A stretch of DNA of 64,000 nt from Chitinophagaceae bacterium (GTDB lineage Bacteria > Bacteroidota > Bacteroidia > Chitinophagales > Chitinophagaceae). Below the pieces are notes generated by a model. The model was not told the DNA's origin. It was given only the letters and a program-made list of their open reading frames with translations, and did not search any database. Of the stretch, positions 56,689 to 64,000 are shown piece by piece (positions within the stretch are counted from its first letter, which is position 1; each line of letters opens with the position of its first letter). The DNA lies in assembly GCA_016721385.1 (NCBI GenBank), contig JADKIE010000011.1, positions 186,001 through 250,000 on the forward strand. The letters are read 5' to 3'. The position numbers and the translations under genes were made by a program.

Positions 56689-58336
56689 CTAAATCATTTC
56701 GCTTTGTAACAATGGATTTTTTATTGCATCTCTTTTTTCTGCAAATGCTTTTGCCGCTTTTACAAAATGTACAAACAGCGGTTGCGGATTTTCTACTGTA
56801 CTTTTTAATTCGGGATGATATTGCACACCAATAAAAAAAGGATGATTGGGCAGTTCCACAATTTCTACCAAACCGGTTGCAGGATTTTTTCCGCTTGGAA
56901 TCATTCCGGCTTTTTCAAAATCTGCTATATATTTATTATTAAACTCCCAGCGATGGCGATGGCGTTCGCTGATTTGTGTTGAGCCATAAATAGTGTATGC
57001 TAAAGTATCTTTCTTTATTTCGCAAGGGTATGCACCCAAACGCATTGTGCCGCCTTTTGCTGTAACTTCTTTTTGTTCATCCATTAAATCTATTACCGGA
57101 TGTGTTGTTTCGTTTTACCATTTCGGTACTATGTGCATCTTTAAATTCTAATACATTTCTGGCAAATTCAATTACAGCCATTTTGCATACCTAAGCAAAT
57201 ACCAAAAAAGGTAACTTGTTTTCTCTTGCATACTTTACCGCAATAATTTTACCCTCAACACCACGGTTGCCAAAACCAGGCGCAACAAGTAATCCATCTA
57301 ATTTACTTAATTTTTCAGCAACATTTTCTTCGTTGATTGTTTCGCTGTGTACATCTACAACCTGCACTTTACATTCGTTCATTGCACCTGCATGTACAAA
57401 ACTTTCTAAAATGGATTTATATGCGTCCTGTAACTCAATATATTTTCCAATTAATCCAATAGTAACTTTACTTTTTGGGTATTTTAATTTTCTAAAAGCC
57501 TTTCCATTTGGTTAACTCAGGTGCAGCGTAGCCGTTAATTTGTAATTTTTTAAAACAATGGTGTCCAAGCCTTCCTGCAACATCATTAATGGTACTTCGT
57601 AAATACTGCTGGCATCCATTGCTTCAATAACAGCATCGGGCTTAACATTGCAAAACAAGGCTACTTTCTTTTTTATTTCGTTACTTAATGGCTGCTCCGT
57701 ACGACATACAATAACATCGGGATGTACACCCTCCTGACTAAGCATACGTACACTATGTTGCGTAGGCTTGGTTTTTAATTCTTTTGCGGCACTTAAATAG
57801 GGGATAAGGGTAAGATGCACTACCATACAATCTTCCTCAGGCATTTCCCATTGCAGTTGACGAACAGCCTCTACAAATGGTAAACTTTCAATATCGCCAA
57901 CGGGTACCACCTAATTCGGTTATAATGATATCAAACTTATTATCTTTCCCCAACAATAACATTCTGCGTTTAATCTCGTCTGTTATATGCGGAATCACTT
58001 GCACCGTTTTGCCTAAATATCGCCTTCTCTTTCTTTATTAATTACGGTTTGATAAATGCGGCCAGTGGTTACATTATTAGCCTGTGATGTTGGGATGTTT
58101 AAAAAACGTTCGTAGTGGCCAAGATCTAAATCTGTTTCGGCGCCATCATCGGTTACAAAGCACTCGCCATGTTCGTAAGGGTTAAGCGTACCCGGATCAA
58201 CATTAATGTAAGGATCAAACTTTTGAATGGTTACTTTTAAACCACGGGCCTGCAGCAACTTTGCTAACGATGCGGCAATAATGCCTTTACCTAATGAAGA
58301 TGTAACACTGCCGGTTACGAAAATGTATTTTGACAT
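56689..58336 (-). CDS. pyrG: CTP synthase, at least three frame breaks
   Basis: About 549 residues. The first frame has YIFVTGSVTSSLGKGIIAAS and FDPYINVDPGTLNPYEHGEC. The second (57910-57512) has VGDIESLPFVEAVRQLQWEM. Then come KLSKLDGLLVAPGFGNRGVE, the glutaminase nucleophile FFGICLGMQ in a third frame, and FFIGVQYHPELKSTVENPQP near the end. It makes CTP from UTP, ATP and glutamine. The P-loop region reads TGSVTSSLGKG where family members nearly always have TGGVTSSLGKG, possibly another error. Essential in most bacteria, so the breaks are probably artefacts. Confidence 0.93.
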
Positions 58337-58562
58337 TGTAAAACATGCTAATTAGCTAATTGAATAATGTACTGTTGGTACAATAACAAATAGCCGAGTT
58401 GAAAATTAAATTTTGACCGGAAAGTTTTGGAAAAAAATCTTAGAGGTCGGGCAAAGATAGGGTGAATTTTTGTGAGGAGGAAATTTGGGGGATGATTTGT
58501 GGGAAAAATTGGTATTTTGCCATTTTGTAGCAATTGAAAATATATTATTATTTTTAACTTAG
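58337..58562. other. 226-base intergenic region
   Basis: Divergent gap between pyrG and the secreted unknown gene. It contains a palindromic GCTAATTAGC at about 58347-58357. A 75-codon frame on the minus strand looks non-coding. No clear promoter box. Confidence 0.4.
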
Positions 58563-59666
58563 AATGAATAAACATAAAAACAGGTCAGAGAAAGCCCTTT
58601 TTCAATTGTAGTTTTATTATTAAGTGTTATTTCGAAAGCTCAAATAGATACCAACCCTATTGACTATAACAATAAAACTGAAGTTGTTATTCATTATGAG
58701 ATGGGTGTTTCTGCTTTAGCTAGCAAGATTAGTTCGGTTAGAGTTATTGATGCTAGGTATGATACGAATCTTGGATATTATTCGGCAGCAGGGCTTTACT
58801 AATTATAATTATAAGAGTACTTGGCCAAAAATCTATTGTATCGATTCTTCTTTAGCTACCAATATCGGTATTGCCAAGTGGGTGTCAAATTATTTACAGT
58901 TAAGGTATGCAACTTCCTCTAATGGCAGTTTATTAGTGGTTTTAAAAAATTTTGGATTTCTCCTGATGCGGCTCCTATACTTTATGATAATAACAAATTG
59001 GGACAACCTTTGGAAGGATGGGATGCAGGTATTATTAGTAAATTGGAATTTTACTTGCAGAAAGAAAATTCTTTTTATCCTCTATTTAGGCTTGATTCTA
59101 TCTTTACATTTAAAGATAAATTACCGGACTCGCTTCTAAATTTATTAAGGCTGCATTAAAAAACTCTTTAAATAAGCTTTATGACATTGATTTTGATGAA
59201 GTAATTGCTAAAAGAAGAAAACTTTCTTTAAATGATATTCTAATAAGTAATATTGGAAAGTTTGAACTCCCAATATTAAAAAGTGTAACTTTTAAAAAAG
59301 GTATTTTTAAAAATTTCGAAGAATTTAAAAATAATTCCCCATCAATTATTGATTACGAATTGAGGAAAGGGAAATTTGGAGATCTTTTGTATGCAAAGGA
59401 TGGAAAAAATGAACACCCGGAAAGAAATGCATGGGGATTTTGTGATGGGATAAACCTTTTTATCAATTCTGGAGATAAGTATTCAAAACTTTTACGTCAA
59501 CAAAACACCTTTTATTTCGCTGGGATAAAAAGTGTAAAAAACAAATTAAACATGATTTTTTTTATACTTCACTTCTAAACCTTGCAACTAATACTGGAAG
59601 AAAAAAAATCTTCATTTAAGGTTGTAAAAAAATATTACCAAATTGACATGAAACCGGAGAGGTATA
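58563..59666 (+). CDS. Secreted protein of unknown function, several frame breaks
   Basis: Reassembled by eye: a signal-peptide-like start (SIVVLLLSVISKAQ), then NPIDYNNKTEVVIHYEMGVS, FTNYNYKSTWPKIYCIDSSL, KLGQPLEGWDAGIISKLEFY, FIKAALKNSLNKLYDIDFDE, FELPILKSVTFKKGIF and WGFCDGINLFINSGDKYSKL with RQQNTFYFAGIKSV. At least four frame changes are needed, so residue-level detail is unsafe. The WGFCDG...INS pattern recurs in Bacteroidota proteins of unknown function. The end is uncertain because it meets the convergent rfaD gene. Confidence 0.55.
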
Positions 59667-60672
59667 TTAATAAAACAAATTCTTACTCAAATAATTTCTT
59701 ACATAATCCTCAACACCTTCTTCTAAACTAAAAAATGGTTTATTATAGCCTGCCGAAATTAATTTACCCATGTTGGCTTCGGTAAAATATTGATATTTAT
59801 CTCTGATATCTGATAGCATATCAATGTACTCAATGTTGGGTTGCAAATCTAATCCGGCAAAGTGGCTTTTGTTAAATCGTTAAAGGATCTTGCTTTACCT
59901 GTGCCTAAGTTGTACAATCCTGCATTAAGGTTGTTGCCAACTTTTAAATAGTTGGTAACCTCAACCATAATCCAAAACAAACATTTACAACATCTTTTAC
60001 ATAAACAAAATCCCTTAATTGCTCGCCATCTTCAAAACCACTTTTTATGGCTTTTAAATAATTTCACTTTTCCGTTTTGTTGAATTTGGTTGTACGAATG
60101 GAAAATTACACTAGCCATTCTTTTTTGTGGTATTCATTTGGGCCATATACATTAAAGAATTTTAAGCCAGCCCAAAAGGCGGACAATCCTCTTGATGCAA
60201 CACCCATTTATCAAATTCGTTTTTGCTTATGCCATAAGGGTTTAATGGATGCAGTTGCTCAACAATATCATGGCTGTCATCGTAACCCAACTCACCTTCG
60301 CCATACGTTGCAGCCGAGGAAGCGTAAACCAATGCAATTGAATTTATGGTGCAATAATTCCAAATTTGTTGAGAGTATTCTACATTTAATTTTGATGAAC
60401 ACTGTAATCAAACTCGGTAGTGTCTGTTCGGGCACCTAAGTGAAAACAAAATCAACAGCTGGTTTTTCTTTTTGCAACCAGTCAAATAAATTATCTCTTT
60501 CTACCCGTACTAAATATTTTTTATGAATAAGATTTAGTTCTTTTTCTTCATCCATTTCAAAATCATCTACCAATATTAAGTTGTTAAAACCTTGTTGGTT
60601 AAGATAACTAACTAAACAGCTTCCTATAAAGCCGTATGCACCGGTTACGATTATAGTTGAACTTGTGTTCAT
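59667..60672 (-). CDS. rfaD: ADP-L-glycero-D-manno-heptose 6-epimerase, heavily frame-broken
   Basis: The first frame MNTSSTIIVTGAYGFIGSCL has the Rossmann GxxGxxG of an SDR epimerase, then NNLILVDDFEMDEEKELNLI. Other frames give FHLGARTDTTEFDY, ALVYASSAATYG, NPYGISKNEFDKWVLHQ, AGLKFFNVYGPNE and the end EEGVEDYVRNYLSKN, together a convincing HldD of about 330 residues with the YxxxK pair. It makes the ADP-heptose donor for LPS core sugars, matching the GT9 gene at 14.8 kb. Many single-base breaks. It starts 3 bases after the purL stop. Confidence 0.85.
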
Positions 60673-60675
60673 AAA

Positions 60676-62914
60676 TTATATTGAAGTTAAAGCATGTTCC
60701 ACTTTCATGGCCTGCTAATAGATTCCCAGTAGCATTATCATATTTCCTTCCATTCACTCATATTTCCCCAATCTTCCATATTCATATTTATATTACCATT
60801 GGTAACAGTTCCTAAATAAGTGCACTCTAATGGTTCTACTTTTTCAAGCAATTGCACAAAATCGTTTCTGTTTTCTTTACGAACACTAACTACTACACTT
60901 GGCTTTGGGCTTGCCAAACCAATAAGCATCTTTTCGAATACTTTCTTTAGCTGCATCTTGAGAAACTATTAATGCCTGAGTTTTTTTTAAAACAACTCTC
61001 CATTAGTGTTCAAATAAACCAACTTCACTTACATCATGTGCACTTTCTATCAACTTATGATAATCATTTTTTAATTGATTTTTGAATGTGCAATTCTTCA
61101 TCTATATCAAAATAGGTGCAGGTGAAAATTCTATTCCGCAAATTTGTGTAAGTACTGCTGCTGTTAATATCATTGTGTTGTGTGCCTATTCATCTATTCA
61201 TCGCCCTCTTGTTTAAATCCATCGTCATTTATCGTTGGCATTGTTTAATAAGACAACCATTCCAATCGTAGGAGTTGGGTACACTGCCCCATCGGTCCCC
61301 GGTTGTAAAAGCTTACATTGCCGCCGGTTACCGGGTATCAAATTTGCGGCAAGCTTCACCCATGCCTTTAATGGCAATAATACCAATGTTGGCAATATAC
61401 CTGTGGGTCGAACGGTTCCCAAAGTTTAAACAATTGGTAACACCCTAAGGCTCGCCACCTCTGCAAACAATATTACGTGCCGCTTCGGCTACCGCAATCA
61501 TTGCACCTTTGTAAGGATCTGCAAAACACTTAACGACTGTTACAATCTGTTGTTAATGCTAAGGCTTTGTTAGTTGGTTTTGCCAAAACAATTGCAGCAT
61601 CGCTTGGGGCATTTGTGATTGCATTGCCGGTACCTACCATGCTATCGTATTGTGTATATATCCAACGTTTACTGGCAATATTGGGTATGGTAATAATTTG
61701 TTCTGCTATTGCTTTTAAATTGGTTGCTCAGCAATTGTATTTATATCAAATGTCTTTATTTTTTCAAAGTAAGAAGGCACTTCGTAAGGCCTGTCGCCTT
61801 TGCGGTGCACCGCCGCCTAAAACTAACTCATAAGCTGGTAAACTGGCTTCTAAATTTCGTGCATATAAAATTTAAAATTCCATCGTTGGTTACTTCACCA
61901 ATTTGGCTGCAGGGTAAATCCCATTTATCAAAACGGCTTGTATTAAATGTTCTTTTCCTTTTCGGCAACCAGTAACATTCTTTCCCGGCTTTCACTCAAA
62001 AGCAATTCCGGCTTTCATATCTTTTTGGCGGTAGGCACTTTATCTAAATCAATACGCATACCCATTTCGCCTTTGGCACTCATTTCGGATGTTGAACAAA
62101 TTATCCTGCCGCCACCCATATCCTGCATACCAACAACTGCACCTGTTGTCATCACTTCAAGGCAGGCTTCCAATAATTTTTTTTTTTCCTGAAAGGGATC
62201 GCCTACCTGCACAGCAGGTAACTCTTTGTACACTCTTCTGTAATATCTGCACTGGCAAAACTAAAGCCGCCAATCCATCTTTACCGGTTGCACTTCCTAC
62301 AAAAAAAAACCGGATTACCGGCAACGCTGGTACCACTCGTTGACAAAATTGTTTCTCCACTTTTTAAAATACCCACACTCATGGCATTAACCAAAGGATT
62401 GGTGGCAATGTTAATCTTCAAAATAAATTTCGCCACCAACAGTTGGTACACAAAACAATTACCGTAATGCCCAATGCCGTGTACTACTCCAGCTAACAAA
62501 TGCTGCCATTTAGCTTCTTTAAATTTCCAAAACGAAGGCTGTTTAAAGAGGCAATTGGCCTTGCACCCATTGTAAAAATATCTCTGTTAACACCCACCTA
62601 CGCCGGTTTTGCCCCTGAAAACGGCTCCAGCTATTTGGGTGATTGTGGCTTTCTATTTTAAAAAACTACACCGTAGACACATCTCCTATATCCATTAAAC
62701 CTGCATTTTCTTCACCAGCTTTTACCAGCATTTCTTACCATCTCTTGGTAATGTTTTAAGCCATTTAATTGGGTTTTAGCTGCAATGCTCACTCCATGCC
62801 GCTAAAGCACTTAACCTCATTAAAATTGGGTGTACGCCCCAGCTTTTGTTTTATCAATTCAAATTCTTCGGCGTAATACTGTAGTTGCCCGGCGGTTTTA
62901 GCTGTTGTTTCCAT
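60676..62914 (-). CDS. purL: Phosphoribosylformylglycinamidine synthase subunit PurL, heavily frame-broken
   Basis: Start ATG 62914 (METTAKTAGQLQYY). Pieces in several frames read EEFELIKQKLGRTPNFNEV, VVFKIESHNHP, VQVGDPFQEKKKLLEACLEV, TTGAVVGMQDMGGGRIICST, SEMSAKGEMGMRIDLDKVP, and near the end LASPKPSVVVSVRKENRNDF, LGTVTNGNINMNMEDWGN and HALTSI. The span corresponds to about 746 codons, the size of the small (multi-subunit) PurL. It converts FGAR to FGAM in purine synthesis with PurQ and PurS. I count well over ten breaks, the densest of any gene here. Confidence 0.88.
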
Positions 62915-63054
62915 AAATTATTTTGTAAGATGCTGTCAAATTTACTGGGAAACTAATTGAGGGGATTGAATGTGGAAATAAGTTGTGGGAAAAAGAGTTA
63001 TTATAGCTGGTACAATTATTTATGTTATTTTGGCAATTAAATAATTATAAATTG

Positions 63055-63549
63055 CCTTACACAAAAAGAATTTACAACAGAAAGGCTACAATTAGAACCT
63101 TTGACACATAAACATGCTGCATTTATTTTTGAATTGGTAAATACATCCGGATGGATTAAATATATTGGAGACAGAAACGTTTATACCACAGAAATGCAAT
63201 AGGGGGTATTGAAAAATAAACAATATTCAAGCTATAAGATATTGGGTAGTAAATTGTATTTATGAAAATTTAGCTAATGGACTGGTTATTTAATTGCAAG
63301 AGAGACTTTTTGGAACATCACGATATTGGGTTTGCATTTTTACCGCAATATTCCAGTGAAGGGGTATGCTTACGAGGCTGCAAATAAATTGTTGCAATAT
63401 CTTTTAAAAGATGCTAGGGCTAGCATGTTCTGATGCATGTACACTTCCGGGAAAACATTTCGTCTATAAATTTGTTTGAAAAGCTTGGCTTAAAATTTAA
63501 AGAGCAGATAACTCACCATGGAGATTTATTGAGTATTTATTCTATCTGA
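63055..63549 (+). CDS. GNAT-family acetyltransferase (RimJ/RimL type), frame-broken
   Basis: Pieces read FTTERLQLEPLTHKHAAFIF, ELVNTSGWIKYIGDRNVYTT, then in another frame DIGFAFLPQYSSEG, GYAYEAANKLLQYLLKDA (the acetyl-CoA region) and ENISSINLFEKLGLKFKEQI. This is the order of RimJ/RimL-like N-acetyltransferases, normally about 170-180 residues. The start is not resolved. Target unknown. Divergent from purL. Confidence 0.7.
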
Positions 63550-63614
63550 CAGCAAAGTGTTTAAACTCATTAGCACAAAAAACTACGTAATAAAAGAGTT
63601 TCTTATCTTTCCTA

Positions 63615-63958
63615 ATGTATGTGTGCTTCAATATTTATTATTCATTTTTTACTTTGCTGTGATGCTTTGGTTGGGCAATTACAAAAATCAGGTTTGTACA
63701 AAAATCTAGAATTATGTAATAAATGGATTGTTGCCTTATTTGCTGTTAAAATTTTGCAGGAATTGCCATTGGATTTGCTTTTACATTTTTATGTAGTGGT
63801 AACGATTATTGGACTAACAACAGTGGTAGCATTGCTGAGCTGGAAGTGCTAAAGCTAATCCTAAATATTTTTCTCGGAATTAATATTATTTTAAACTATA
63901 ACAGTAAAGTTACGCCGATTTTGGGGCCATGCCAATCTGTTTTTGGAATGATTTAAAA
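63615..63958 (+). CDS. Possible membrane protein fragment(s)
   Basis: Two frames show hydrophobic, stop-free stretches: ASIFIIHFLLCCDALVG and KWIVALFAVKILQ in one, AGIAIGFAFTFLCSGNDYWT and VLKLILNIFLGINIILNYNS in the other, ending at a stop near 63958. They could be one small membrane protein broken by errors. Coding is uncertain. Confidence 0.3.
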
Positions 63959-64000
63959 AATAATTGCCTTATAAAGTTTATGGCATTTTTAATTTTATTG

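Noticed and set aside
58348..58575. 75-codon minus-strand ORF between pyrG and the secreted unknown
   Set aside because: No start context, no recognisable domain, unusual composition; probably chance.
60676..62914. purL as a true pseudogene
   Set aside because: Catalytic and C-terminal motifs are intact between single-base breaks, and the error pattern matches other essential genes in the window.
1..64000. Integrated phage, IS element or integrase gene
   Set aside because: No transposase, integrase, terminase or terminal repeats were found; the fibre-like gene stands alone among chromosomal genes.

Overview
The window looks like chromosomal DNA of a Bacteroidota bacterium, most likely Chitinophagaceae or a close relative. 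Signs are the low G+C content, several promoters with the Bacteroidota -7 element TAnnTTTG, type IX secretion (T9SS) C-terminal domains, cell-surface and secreted glycoside hydrolases (GH2-GH16, GH92), and an LPS/heptose gene set (lpxB, a GT9 transferase, rfaD). No rRNA, tRNA, CRISPR array, prophage or insertion sequence was seen.

Layout. 0-3.6 kb: a minus-strand run of ChaN-like protein, a GH2-GH16 fusion and the start of another secreted protein. 3.7-6.3 kb: surE, a small membrane protein, lpxB and a four-helix membrane protein. 6.5-11 kb: a LexA-like (HTH plus S24) regulator with its own promoter/operator, ssb, and a GH92 mannosidase bracketed by two strong terminators. 11-16.4 kb: amino-acid permease, dicarboxylate/amino-acid symporter, DedA, GT9 and a DUF922 protein. 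16.4-19 kb: mntR-mntH, with a universal-stress domain fused to MntH and a clear MntR-type operator. 19-25.5 kb: RidA, alpha-glucan phosphorylase, a tiny secreted peptide, a large SPFH protein, thioesterase, MFS and cold-shock protein. 25.8-31.2 kb: gcvP, a YkgJ-type protein, an MBL hydrolase and an alpha/beta hydrolase. 31.3-34.2 kb: an ECF sigma, anti-sigma, Spy-like and two DUF2202 (ferritin-like) cell-envelope operon. 34.3-41.4 kb: housekeeping and transport genes (MFS, deoxynucleoside kinase, folK, ABC permease, anmK, queG, and a channel-like protein). 41.5-54 kb: large T9SS and repeat proteins around clpB and a DsbA-like protein. 54-64 kb: def, ruvX, a UbiA-family prenyltransferase, a TrmH-family methyltransferase, pyrG, an unknown secreted protein, rfaD, purL and a GNAT acetyltransferase.

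A feature that dominates interpretation is the number of single-base frame breaks, mostly in short homopolymers and mostly repaired by adding one base. They hit genes that should be indispensable (pyrG, def, purL, clpB) and become dense after about 56 kb. I read them as consensus errors in the assembly, not real pseudogenes, and give full gene spans across the breaks.

The items most worth a second look are the ECF/anti-sigma/Spy/DUF2202x2 operon, the 258-bp tandem repeats inside a fibre-like surface protein, the GH2-GH16 fusion, a two-helix channel-like protein lacking the TVGYG filter, a transglutaminase-fold protein lacking its cysteine, and two families of dispersed intergenic repeats.
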